This document shows, piece after piece, positions 7,533 to 16,026 of a stretch of 64,000 bases of DNA. Origin of the DNA: Parapedobacter sp042666505 (lineage in GTDB: Bacteria; Bacteroidota; Bacteroidia; Sphingobacteriales; Sphingobacteriaceae); NCBI RefSeq assembly GCF_042666505.1, contig NZ_JBHTDN010000013.1, positions 17,678-81,677 on the forward strand, given 5' to 3'. Position numbers and translations under genes: made by a program. Under the pieces are notes generated by a model that was not told the DNA's origin, did not search any database, and was given only the letters and a program-made list of their open reading frames with translations. Within the stretch, counting starts at the first letter, position 1, and every line of letters begins with the position of its first letter.

Positions 7533-8332
7533 AAATGAAGCCCTAAAAGTGTAAGAAATCGATGTTGCTGCGGTATCAACTCCTGCGGCACCGCAATCCG
7601 GACCAACGCCCCGCTGTCCGCAAAGACCACTTCGCTACCATTGGATAGCGCCCACTGATGGATTTCATCCTGCTCGGCAACGTCGCCCGACAGGCATATA
7701 TCCGGTCTGCTTTCTTCCAAGCCGAGATGTTTCAGAATGGAAAGCAGGTAAAACGTGAAATCCTCCATGCCCAACACATCGAAATCATTGGCATATATAA
7801 ATCTACTTTTATCAAACGCACATACGATGACCGTGGATGCCTGTTTGTCGATAATAAGCACCGGCCTGTCCGACGTTAATCCGTAATCCGCAACGCCCTG
7901 CAACAAGGCTTGCACAGTCGAATAAGTAACCAGGTCAGGAAAACGCACAGCGAGGGATTCGGTAACCAATCGGTCAGGTTGATGAAGCACCTTAATGCCG
8001 AGCGATGGGATATCCGATACCGATGTCGCCACCAAGCCATCGTCCGGCAAATGGCCGAGGTATGACTGTGTGGCTGGGTCGTCGAACACCTCTTCAGGAA
8101 CAAACGTATACCGGTTGCCGTGAAGGCAAAGTTTCACCGCTGCGAAATCCAGATTCAATACATCCCTAATCTCCCCTTCCGTCATCGCTGGATCATATGT
8201 GGCGACCAATTTCAATCGTTTCTCTGTATCTACGATGGCTAATGCGTTCTCATCGGATCCTATCCTGACGAGCAAGGTATAAGCCGTAGCCTGTTCCTTG
8301 TTAAAATCTGTCGAAGTATATTTCATCACCAT
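7523..8332 (-). CDS. DUF3822 family protein
   Basis: The protein has 269 residues from ATG 8332 (ATG 8326 is equally possible; the frame extends to 8377 but that part lies within the promoter). It has a divided actin-like/ASKHA layout: an N-terminal block TLLVRIGSDENALAIVD, then SDRPVLIIDKQASTVIVCAFD at mid-length. It ends with a segment (LCLSGDVAEQDEI) resembling the second half of such a fold. DUF3822 proteins are Bacteroidota-specific and lie upstream of rsmD and coaD, as here. Their function is not established; the ASKHA resemblance is my reading. Confidence 0.75.
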   Translation of the reverse strand: MVMKYTSTDFNKEQATAYTLLVRIGSDENALAIVDTEKRLKLVATYDPAMTEGEIRDVLNLDFAAVKLCLHGNRYTFVPEEVFDDPATQSYLGHLPDDGLVATSVSDIPSLGIKVLHQPDRLVTESLAVRFPDLVTYSTVQALLQGVADYGLTSDRPVLIIDKQASTVIVCAFDKSRFIYANDFDVLGMEDFTFYLLSILKHLGLEESRPDICLSGDVAEQDEIHQWALSNGSEVVFADSGALVRIAVPQELIPQQHRFLTLLGLHLCE

Positions 8333-8346
8333 CCGTTTACTGGCAA

Positions 8347-8354
8347 CAAACTTA
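8347..8354 (-). promoter_or_regulatory. -7 promoter box of the DUF3822-rsmD-coaD operon
   Basis: TAAGTTTG on the minus strand lies 14 nt upstream of ATG 8332, with a TTTG 16 nt further up. This supports 8332 or 8326 as the start rather than 8377. Confidence 0.5.
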
Positions 8355-8386
8355 CTTAGATAAATCATTTGTACCAAACTTTTGGG

Positions 8387-8394
8387 TACCTTTG
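8387..8394 (+). promoter_or_regulatory. -7 promoter box of the RecD-like helicase
   Basis: TACCTTTG matches TAnnTTTG and is followed after only 3 nt (ACC) by GTG 8398. The in-frame TTG at 8392 is part of the box itself. A leaderless mRNA starting at GTG is predicted. Confidence 0.5.
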
Positions 8395-8397
8395 ACC

Positions 8398-9819
8398 GTG
8401 CAGATCGATGAATTAATTTCCAGTCGTTTTCCGTTGCCGCCCACCGGCCAACAGCAGGAAGCGTTTCTTCGACTCTCCGATTTTCTGCGTTACGCAGACG
8501 ACCTTTCTTGCTTTGTGCTTAAAGGTTTTGCTGGTACCGGCAAGACCACCTTGATCAGCACGTTGGTCAACACACTGCCTGCACTATATATGCGTTCAGT
8601 ATTACTGGCGCCCACCGGCAGGGCCGCAAAAGTGATGGGCAACTATTCGGGCAAAAAGGCAATGACCATACACAAAAAGATCTATCGTAAAAAGATCGCT
8701 GTTTCGCCGGATATGGCATTTGGCTTAGCTGAAAATCTGCATACTGACACTCTTTTTATTGTCGATGAAGCTTCGATGATCTCAAATGAGCGGTTTTCGT
8801 TTAACGGAAAAAGTTTATTGGAAGATTTGGTAGCCTATGTAAGAGCCGGTAAAAACTGTCGGTTAATGTTTGTCGGTGATGTTGCACAGCTCCCTCCGGT
8901 AGGACTGTTGCAAAGTCCCGCGCTGGAACCCCAATGGCTGGAGCGGACATTCGGAATGCGCGTCTTCGTTCACGAATTAACGGAAGTAGTACGACAGGAA
9001 AAACACTCAGGGATCCTATACAATGCCACGGTAATTCGTCAGCAGATTCATTCGGTGTCCGGACAGGAAGAATCGATTCCTTTTCCACGTTTCCGGATCA
9101 AAGGGTTTCCCGATATCTATCGCATGACGGGGGAACGACTTATCGAAGGCTTGCATTATGCATACGACAAATACGGCATGGAAAATACCCTGGTCATATG
9201 CCGCTCGAACAAAAACGCCAATTTATATAATCAACACATCCGCAACCGCATTCTGTTCCGGGAGGAAGAGCTGACCGGCGGTGATTATATCATGGTCGTC
9301 CGGAACAACTACTATTGGCTTTCAGCTGATTCCAACCGCAGCGGTTTCATTGCCAACGGTGATATGGCGCGCGTACGGAGGGTACGCAATGTACACGAAC
9401 AGCATGGGTTCCGTTTCGCAGATGCCAGTCTGGAATTTCTGGACTCGGATGAGATCGAACCCGTGGATTGCCGCATTATGTTAGACACGCTCCACAGCGA
9501 TTCGCCTAGTCTTTCGCAACTTGATCAGCAGCGCCTTTTCGATGCGATCATGGTCGATTACCTAGACATCACCGACAAAAAGGCTCGCTTGGCCGCACTT
9601 AAGGCCGATCCCTATTACAACGCATTACAGTTAAAATTTGCTATGGCCATCACGTGCCACAAAGCGCAGGGAGGGCAATGGCAGGCTGTGTTTGTAGATC
9701 AAGGTTACCTCACCGATGAAATGCTCGACGTTGAGTTCCTACGCTGGCTATACACCGCTTGTACCCGGGCTACCAAGGAATTGTTTCTGGTAAATTTCAG
9801 CGACAAGTTCTTCGCATAA
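8398..9819 (+). CDS. ATP-dependent RecD-like DNA helicase
   Basis: The protein is 473 residues from GTG 8398. It has helicase superfamily 1 motifs in order: Walker A GFAGTGKTTL (about residue 44), motif Ia LLAPTGRAAKVM, Walker B LFIVDEASM, motif III FVGDVAQLPPVG, the UvrD-type C-terminal motif TCHKAQGGQW and WLYTACTRA. This is the RecD2-like/AAA_30 arrangement without a long N-terminal domain. It likely moves 5'-3' on DNA during repair or recombination; no RecBC partners are nearby. The start is chosen because TTG 8392 lies in the promoter and there is no upstream ATG. Confidence 0.88.
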   Translation: MQIDELISSRFPLPPTGQQQEAFLRLSDFLRYADDLSCFVLKGFAGTGKTTLISTLVNTLPALYMRSVLLAPTGRAAKVMGNYSGKKAMTIHKKIYRKKIAVSPDMAFGLAENLHTDTLFIVDEASMISNERFSFNGKSLLEDLVAYVRAGKNCRLMFVGDVAQLPPVGLLQSPALEPQWLERTFGMRVFVHELTEVVRQEKHSGILYNATVIRQQIHSVSGQEESIPFPRFRIKGFPDIYRMTGERLIEGLHYAYDKYGMENTLVICRSNKNANLYNQHIRNRILFREEELTGGDYIMVVRNNYYWLSADSNRSGFIANGDMARVRRVRNVHEQHGFRFADASLEFLDSDEIEPVDCRIMLDTLHSDSPSLSQLDQQRLFDAIMVDYLDITDKKARLAALKADPYYNALQLKFAMAITCHKAQGGQWQAVFVDQGYLTDEMLDVEFLRWLYTACTRATKELFLVNFSDKFFA

Positions 9820-9908
9820 ATCCCAACAAAATTATTACACACCCCGGGAAACAAAGCTTACCGCAGATTGTATTATTACCCGTACACCCATACTAAAAAC
9901 CGTAAAGT

Positions 9909-11267
9909 ATGAAAGAGGAAAGGAATGGCAGCGCGATAGCAACGCCCTTTCAACAGGCCCCTAAAAACCAAACTCCCCGTCCCTTAATCCGGACCATCGA
10001 CGCAATAGCACTTGTCATCGGAATCATTGTGGGTGCAGGCATCTTCCGCACACCTTCGATTGTTGCAGCGCACACAGGCAGTGCGGAGCTGTTCCTCTGC
10101 ATATGGCTACTCGGTGGCGTCATCTCACTGGTTGGAGCGTTATGTTATGCAGAGTTAAGCACCACTTTCCCCAACACCGGTGGCGATTATCATTTTTTGA
10201 TGCGGGCCTTCGGCAATCGCTTCGCCTTCCTGTTTGCATGGGCAAGGTTGAGTATTATTCAAACGGGATCAATCGCCTTGCTGGCGTACATCGTTGGCGA
10301 TTATGTTTCACAACTATATCCAATTGGCGCGTATTCTTCTGCGTTGTTTGCCGCGTTGGTCGTGATTACGCTTACGGCGATCAACATGTTGGGTGTAAGG
10401 TTTGGCACCGGCACGCAAAATCTTCTGTTCGCCGTTGAATTTCTAGGCATCTTATCCGTCGTACTGGTCGGTCTTTTCGCCCATCCATCGCCCGAACGCC
10501 TGTCGGTTCTTCCGCTGGCTTCCGAAAACAACACCTCCATAGGACTCGCATTGGTCTTTGTGCTCCTTACGTTTGGAGGTTGGAACGAAGCGGGATATAT
10601 ATCGGCTGAACTCAAGGCGGGAAGCCGGAAAATGGTCTGGGTGTTGGCCATCAGCATACTGGCTACCACGATGCTTTATCTGCTGGTCAACTGGGCATTT
10701 TTGCATGCACTCGGCATCGAGCGGATTGCTGCGTCTGATGCTGTCGGTATCGATCTGATGCGGGTTACGTTCGGCGAAGCGGGTGTATTCTTGATCGGCA
10801 TACTGGTTGTGATGGCTACGCTCACCTCGATCAATGCAACGATCTTCACGGGCGCCCGCACTAATTACGCAGTAGGCCGCGATTTTAAGGTGCTTTCCGG
10901 ATTGGGCAAATGGAATCTAAAAACCTCTTCTCCGATCAATGCATTGATGGTACAATGCGTAATCGCGTTAGCCTTGATCGGTCTGGGTGCATTTACGCGT
11001 GATGGTTTCCAATCTATGGTCGATTTTACAGCGCCCGTATTTTGGTTCTTCTTTCTCGCAACAGGTATTTCGCTATTTGTATTGCGAAAAAGGGAACCGG
11101 AAGCTGTTCGCCCATTCAGGGTGCCGCTATACCCCCTTACACCGATTATTTTTTGCGGGGCATGTGCGTATTTACTGTATTCCAGCTTAGCTTATACCGG
11201 CATTGGAGCTTTGGTAGGAGTAGCCGTATTGGCGTTGGGCATGCTCTTTTTCTTTGCGATCCGGTGA
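9909..11267 (+). CDS. APC-superfamily amino-acid permease (1 of 3)
   Basis: The 452-residue membrane protein has about 12 transmembrane segments after a 30-residue hydrophilic N-terminus. The first helix carries the unwound Gly motif VIGIIVGAGIFRTPS, and helix 2-3 has LCYAELSTTFPNTGGDYHF, both diagnostic of the APC/LAT group. It would exchange or import amino acids across the inner membrane; the substrate cannot be predicted. Two further APC permeases lie within 8 kb at 11972 and 16027; they differ clearly in sequence and do not look like a recent tandem duplication. Confidence 0.88.
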   Translation: MKEERNGSAIATPFQQAPKNQTPRPLIRTIDAIALVIGIIVGAGIFRTPSIVAAHTGSAELFLCIWLLGGVISLVGALCYAELSTTFPNTGGDYHFLMRAFGNRFAFLFAWARLSIIQTGSIALLAYIVGDYVSQLYPIGAYSSALFAALVVITLTAINMLGVRFGTGTQNLLFAVEFLGILSVVLVGLFAHPSPERLSVLPLASENNTSIGLALVFVLLTFGGWNEAGYISAELKAGSRKMVWVLAISILATTMLYLLVNWAFLHALGIERIAASDAVGIDLMRVTFGEAGVFLIGILVVMATLTSINATIFTGARTNYAVGRDFKVLSGLGKWNLKTSSPINALMVQCVIALALIGLGAFTRDGFQSMVDFTAPVFWFFFLATGISLFVLRKREPEAVRPFRVPLYPLTPIIFCGACAYLLYSSLAYTGIGALVGVAVLALGMLFFFAIR

Positions 11268-11339
11268 ACGGAGCAGGTCATTGATAAAAGACATAAACGA
11301 TCGATTTATAGTAATTAATGAATGTGCAACAATTAAAAA

Positions 11340-11876
11340 ATGAAAATGATGAGCAATGTTAAAAACTGGCTGATCGCCTTATTTGTTGGTGTATGCACGG
11401 GTGCATACGCCCAGGAAGAACTTGCCTTGGATGTTCCCTATGTGCCTACCAACCAGGAGACTGTTGAGGAAATGCTGAAACTTGCAGGTGTCAAACCCGG
11501 CGACGTCGTCTATGACCTGGGATGCGGTGACGGGCGCATCGTCATCACTGCGGCAAAAAAATTCGGCGCAACGGGAGTCGGCGTGGATCTCAACCCACAA
11601 CGACTGAAAGAGGCTAACGAAAATGCAAAGGCGGCCGGTGTGACCGACAAAGTAAAGTTTGTACAAGGCGATCTGTTTGACTTTGATTTCAGCGAGGCGA
11701 ATGTGGTAACGATGTACCTGTTGCCATCGGTCAACTTGAAGCTGCGCCCAAAACTACAAAAGGAGTTGAAACCTGGAAGCCGTATCGTATCCCACGACTT
11801 TGATATGGGCGATTGGGAAGCCGAGAAGACCGTGGAAGTAGGGAATGATACCATCTACCTTTGGACGATTGATTAA
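11340..11876 (+). CDS. Class I SAM methyltransferase-like protein with signal peptide
   Basis: The 178-residue protein has a clear signal peptide (KNWLIALFVGVCTGAYAQ, cleavage near residue 25). A complete Rossmann SAM-binding core follows: VPYVPTNQETVEEML, motif I VVYDLGCGDGRIVI, the acidic loop GVGVDLNPQRL, then KVKFVQGDLFDFDF. Motif I and the acidic residue that binds the SAM ribose are intact, so it looks catalytically able. Export is puzzling because SAM is cytosolic. The VPYVPT start resembles small FAM173/lysine-methyltransferase-like proteins. The substrate is unknown. A terminator follows. Confidence 0.78.
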   Translation: MKMMSNVKNWLIALFVGVCTGAYAQEELALDVPYVPTNQETVEEMLKLAGVKPGDVVYDLGCGDGRIVITAAKKFGATGVGVDLNPQRLKEANENAKAAGVTDKVKFVQGDLFDFDFSEANVVTMYLLPSVNLKLRPKLQKELKPGSRIVSHDFDMGDWEAEKTVEVGNDTIYLWTID

Positions 11877-11907
11877 TCGGCGAAAAAGAAGCGGCAAAAA
11901 ATAGAAC

Positions 11908-11939
11908 TCGGGCAGATTTTCCACGTCTGCCCGATTTTT
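11908..11939. terminator. Hairpin terminator
   Basis: A 9-bp stem (TCGGGCAGA / TCTGCCCGA) with a 9-nt loop is followed by TTTTT. It lies between the methyltransferase-like gene and the convergent permease gene and ends the plus-strand transcript. Confidence 0.75.
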
Positions 11940-11971
11940 GACAAAGCGATTAGGAAACGAACGCAGTTATT

Positions 11972-13390
11972 TTAAAGGTCTTTTTTATTCCACATAAAGA
12001 AAACCGGAATCCCCAATAACACGATAATCAGCCCCGGCCAGGTGAAAGTAGGCTGATAAATCAGTAATCCTACACAGATGGTGGCTGCTGCCAATACATA
12101 CAGCGCGGGCAGCAAAGGGTAACCGAGCGCCTTATAAGGACGCTGGGCGGCGGGCATCCGCTTGCGAAGGATAAAAACTCCGACAATGGTCAATGCATAG
12201 AAGATCAGCACCACAAAAACAACGTAGTTGAGCAGATCACCATACCGCCCGGTGAGACAGAGTACCGATGTCCAGATACATTGTGCCCATAATCCCCAGC
12301 CGGGCACCTCAAATCTGTTTAGTTCGCCGGCTTTCTTGAAAAACAGTCCATCTTTCGCCATCGTATAATAGACCCGTGCACCTGCCAATATTAGTCCGTT
12401 GTTACAGCCGAATGTTGAAATCATAATCATAACCGCGATCACGATCGTTCCTACCTGTCCGAAAATAGCCTGTGCGGCAGCTACGGCTACGCGATCCGCA
12501 GGGGCGTAAGCAATTTGCTCCCTTGACAGCGTAGCCAGATACATTAAGTTGGCCGACACATAGATAATTGTCACGATGAGCGTTCCCAAAAAAAGGCTCA
12601 TGCCGATGTTCCGCTGGGGATTTCGCACTTCTCCCGCAATGAACGTTACGTTATTCCATGCATCGCTGGAGAAGAGGGAACCTACCATCGCCGATACAAT
12701 CCCCGCAAACACGGCCGCCCCCCCTATCGAAACCGCTGCATGGCTATCCGCATCCCAACGGATGGTATCCCAGGCCGTAGACCAGTTGGCACGCCATATC
12801 TCGGCATCAAAAGCACCAAACAGCCCCATCACGATCAAGCCGCCCAGAGAAAGGATCTTAACAACCGTGAACACTGTCTGGATAATTTTCCCATTTTTAA
12901 CGCCACGGGAATTAAACCAGGTAAGGATGACGATGGTTGCAATGGCCACTAGCTGTGCGGCATTGATCCGGATGTATCCCAAATCCCATAACACATTTTC
13001 ATCGCCAAGTGAAGGAAAAATATAAGCGGTAAACTTAGCAAATGCCACACCGACCGCCGCAATCGTCCCGGCTTGGATAACCAGGAACAACGACCAGCCA
13101 TACAGAAAAGCAACCAAGCGATTATAGGCTTCCCTCAGATATACGTACTGTCCTCCCGCCTTCGGAAACATGGCCGACAGCTCCCCGTAACTCAAGGCGG
13201 CGATAACGGTAATCAGACCGGTAAGCAGCCAAATGAAGATCAACCATCCGGCACTGCCCACATTGCGAACAATGTCGGAACTGACAATAAAAATCCCCGA
13301 ACCGATCATCGATCCGGCCACTAGCATCGTTGCGTCGAGTAACCCCAGCTCACGCTTCATATCGTCATGTTGTTCAGGTATGGTATTCAT
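11972..13390 (-). CDS. APC-superfamily amino-acid permease, LAT-type (2 of 3)
   Basis: The 472-residue protein has about 12 transmembrane helices. MKRELGLLDATMLVAGSMIG followed by SGIFIVSSDI gives the first-helix GSMIGSGIF motif, and SYGELSAMFPKAGGQYVYL the second-to-third helix signature, as in L-type amino-acid exchangers such as SteT. It is inferred to transport neutral amino acids at the inner membrane. It is alone on its strand, divergent from the pyrophosphatase gene with 170 bp between them. Confidence 0.88.
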   Translation of the reverse strand: MNTIPEQHDDMKRELGLLDATMLVAGSMIGSGIFIVSSDIVRNVGSAGWLIFIWLLTGLITVIAALSYGELSAMFPKAGGQYVYLREAYNRLVAFLYGWSLFLVIQAGTIAAVGVAFAKFTAYIFPSLGDENVLWDLGYIRINAAQLVAIATIVILTWFNSRGVKNGKIIQTVFTVVKILSLGGLIVMGLFGAFDAEIWRANWSTAWDTIRWDADSHAAVSIGGAAVFAGIVSAMVGSLFSSDAWNNVTFIAGEVRNPQRNIGMSLFLGTLIVTIIYVSANLMYLATLSREQIAYAPADRVAVAAAQAIFGQVGTIVIAVMIMISTFGCNNGLILAGARVYYTMAKDGLFFKKAGELNRFEVPGWGLWAQCIWTSVLCLTGRYGDLLNYVVFVVLIFYALTIVGVFILRKRMPAAQRPYKALGYPLLPALYVLAAATICVGLLIYQPTFTWPGLIIVLLGIPVFFMWNKKDL

Positions 13391-13560
13391 TGGGCAATTT
13401 TGGACTGCGATTATATCATCGAAAGTAGATAAATATTCTTAATATCTATGAATTCGTGCAAATTAATTTGATTATTGCAATAAGCATCTTATTTTTGGCG
13501 ACTCTTTGTTGAGGCCTATTTTGAAAATGTAGCATTTTGTAAACAAATGAATTGGTTATA

Positions 13561-15831
13561 ATGGGATTTTTACAGGAAAATTTGATCTATTTTGTACCTG
13601 TGCTTGCTTTAATCGGCATCGCGGTAATGATCGTGAAATCAGCGTGGGTAAGGAAACAGGACGCTGGTGATGAACGGATGAAAAGTATTGCAAAAAGCAT
13701 TCAAGAAGGGGCTTTGGCATTTCTGAAAGCGGAATACCGGATTCTTCTTATTTTTGTGGTCATCGCTTCCGTTGCGCTCTTTGCGGTATCTACCGTAGTA
13801 GAAACCACCCATTGGATTATCGTCGTTGCCTTTATTTTTGGCGCCTTCTTTTCAGCTTTAGCGGGAAATATTGGTATGCGTATCGCAACTCAATCCAATG
13901 TTCGTACCACACAGGCGGCAAGAACCAGTTTACCCAAAGCCCTGAAAGTCTCTTTCTCCGGCGGTACTGTGATGGGATTAGGTGTCGCAGGGTTAGCGGT
14001 ACTTGGTCTCAGCATTTTCTTTTTGATCTTTCTTAATATGTTTATCACCGACGGCGGCAATTTCTATCGCGAGATGACGGTGGTACTGGAAGCACTGGCA
14101 GGGTTCTCACTGGGTGCCGAATCCATCGCGCTTTTCGCACGCGTTGGTGGCGGCATCTACACCAAGGCTGCCGATGTCGGTGCGGACTTGGTTGGAAAAG
14201 TCGAGGCTGGAATCCCTGAAGATGATCCCAGAAATCCGGCTACCATCGCAGATAACGTCGGCGACAATGTAGGAGACGTGGCGGGAATGGGCGCTGACCT
14301 ATTTGGCTCGTACGTTGCCACCGTGTTGGCCTCAATGGTTTTGGGGAATTACATCATTAAAGATATGGCCGAAGTTTCGGGCTCCGCATATACCGACGCG
14401 TTCAATGGCTATGGCCCCATTTTACTGCCGATGGTGATTGCGGGTGTGGGCATCATTGCTTCGATCATTGGCACACTCTTCGTTAAAGTTTCTTCCAACG
14501 ATGCGAAAGAAAACCAAGTACAAGGCGCGCTGAATTTAGGAAACTGGGTGGCAATCATCCTGACCGTTATTGCGTGCTTCTTTCTGATCCGGTTCATGCT
14601 GCCGGAAACAATCAACATGAAGTTTTTTGGCGAAGGCTTTATAGAAGTGCCTCGGATGAATGTGTTTTATGCAACCATTGTCGGATTGGCTGTCGGTGGA
14701 TTAATTTCCTTATTCACAGAATTTTATACCGGCCTGGGTAAAAAGCCCGTGTTGAACATCGTTCGGAATTCTTCAACCGGCGCGGCTACCAATATCATTG
14801 CTGGCTTGGCAACCGGCATGAAGTCGACCTGCTCATCCGTGCTGCTTTTTGCCTTCGCTATCTGGGGATCCTATGAATTGGCAGGTTTCTATGGCGTGGC
14901 GATTGCCGCGTCGGCCATGATGGCTACGACGGCCATGCAGCTTGCCATCGATGCATTCGGGCCGATCGCTGACAACGCGGGTGGCATTGCCGAAATGAGT
15001 GAGTTACCTAAAGAAGTACGTCAACGTACCGATATCTTGGACTCGGTAGGAAATACAACGGCCGCGGTAGGAAAAGGGTTCGCCATTGCTTCGGCGGCGT
15101 TAACTGCGTTGGCACTCTTTGCGGCTTACGTTACGTTTACCGGTATCGACGGCATCAATATTTTCAAAGCAGATGTTTTGGCCGCGTTATTTATCGGCGG
15201 GATGATTCCGGTCGTATTCTCGGCATTGGCTATGCAGTCCGTCGGGAAAGCTGCGATGGACATGGTTAACGAGGTACGGCGCCAGTTCCGCGAGATCCCG
15301 GGAATCATGGAAGGAACAGCAAAACCTGAGTATGGCAAATGTGTCGATATTTCCACGAAAGCGGCACTTCGCGAAATGATGCTTCCCGGTGCAATTACCA
15401 TCGTTACGCCCATTATTGTCGGTTTTGTAATGGGGGCTGAAGCTTTGGGCGCCTATATGGCAGGTGTTGCTGTTTCCGGTGTCCTTTGGGCTATTTTCCA
15501 AAACAATGCGGGTGGTGCATGGGATAACGCCAAAAAGTCGTTCGAAGCGGGCGTTGAAATCAACGGCGAGATGACTTATAAAGGATCGGATGCGCACAAA
15601 GCCGCAGTAACCGGAGATACCGTGGGCGACCCGTTTAAAGATACCTCTGGCCCGTCCATGAATATCCTGATTAAATTAACCTGTCTGGTCGGACTGGTTA
15701 TCGCACCCATTTTGGGTGGCCATACCAACAGCCACGCAAAACTTGAAACGAATGATACAAAAAAAGAGATTGTTGCAGTTGAACGGCCGGAAAAAGCATC
15801 GGTTGCTGCACAATCCGATCGGCCGGAATAA
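13561..15831 (+). CDS. hppA: Membrane ion-translocating pyrophosphatase, K+-dependent signature
   Basis: The 756-residue protein has about 16 transmembrane helices. It couples hydrolysis of pyrophosphate to cation pumping out of the cytoplasm. Active-site motifs include GGGIYTKAADVGADLVGKVE (around residue 198), DDPRNPATIADNVGDNVGD, DAFGPIADNAGGIAEM and a C-terminal GDTVGDPFKDTSGPSMN. In LDSVGNTTAAVGKGFAIAS (about residue 497) the Ala after GNTTA marks the K+-dependent class rather than the Lys of K+-independent H+ pumps, so Na+ or Na+/H+ transport is plausible. About 40 hydrophilic residues follow the last helix. The ATG at 13561 is preferred to TTG 13552. Confidence 0.95.
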   Translation: MGFLQENLIYFVPVLALIGIAVMIVKSAWVRKQDAGDERMKSIAKSIQEGALAFLKAEYRILLIFVVIASVALFAVSTVVETTHWIIVVAFIFGAFFSALAGNIGMRIATQSNVRTTQAARTSLPKALKVSFSGGTVMGLGVAGLAVLGLSIFFLIFLNMFITDGGNFYREMTVVLEALAGFSLGAESIALFARVGGGIYTKAADVGADLVGKVEAGIPEDDPRNPATIADNVGDNVGDVAGMGADLFGSYVATVLASMVLGNYIIKDMAEVSGSAYTDAFNGYGPILLPMVIAGVGIIASIIGTLFVKVSSNDAKENQVQGALNLGNWVAIILTVIACFFLIRFMLPETINMKFFGEGFIEVPRMNVFYATIVGLAVGGLISLFTEFYTGLGKKPVLNIVRNSSTGAATNIIAGLATGMKSTCSSVLLFAFAIWGSYELAGFYGVAIAASAMMATTAMQLAIDAFGPIADNAGGIAEMSELPKEVRQRTDILDSVGNTTAAVGKGFAIASAALTALALFAAYVTFTGIDGINIFKADVLAALFIGGMIPVVFSALAMQSVGKAAMDMVNEVRRQFREIPGIMEGTAKPEYGKCVDISTKAALREMMLPGAITIVTPIIVGFVMGAEALGAYMAGVAVSGVLWAIFQNNAGGAWDNAKKSFEAGVEINGEMTYKGSDAHKAAVTGDTVGDPFKDTSGPSMNILIKLTCLVGLVIAPILGGHTNSHAKLETNDTKKEIVAVERPEKASVAAQSDRPE

Positions 15832-15853
15832 TATTCAGCTTATGTAAAGCACA

Positions 15854-15897
15854 CAAAACAGGGATTTGTTGATCAACAAATCCCTGTTTTGTTTTTT
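15854..15897. terminator. Perfect 38-bp palindrome terminator
   Basis: 19 bases from 15854 (CAAAACAGGGATTTGTTGA) and their exact reverse complement through 15891 form a palindrome, followed by TTTTTT. It terminates hppA upstream of the next permease promoter. Confidence 0.8.
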
Positions 15898-15973
15898 ATA
15901 GTGTCGGTTCCGCTAAACGTTCCTGTAAATGAACGGACGGCAAAAAAATCATTTATTTAAAGATAAAAATTTG

Positions 15974-15981
15974 TAGGTTTG
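15974..15981 (+). promoter_or_regulatory. -7 promoter box of the third permease gene
   Basis: TAGGTTTG matches TAnnTTTG and sits 45 nt upstream of ATG 16027. It argues against a start at TTG 15979, which lies inside the box. Confidence 0.5.
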
Positions 15982-16026
15982 GCACGGCCATACGTAGATG
16001 GGCCTAAATTGAAAAAGAAAAGTAGC

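Noticed and set aside
12576..13025. 149-codon plus-strand frame inside the second permease gene
   Set aside because: It lies antisense within a clear 12-helix permease and has no motif or promoter; such frames are common opposite membrane-protein genes.
15187..15597. 136-codon minus-strand frame inside hppA
   Set aside because: It is a shadow of the pyrophosphatase coding strand, with no start context or family resemblance.
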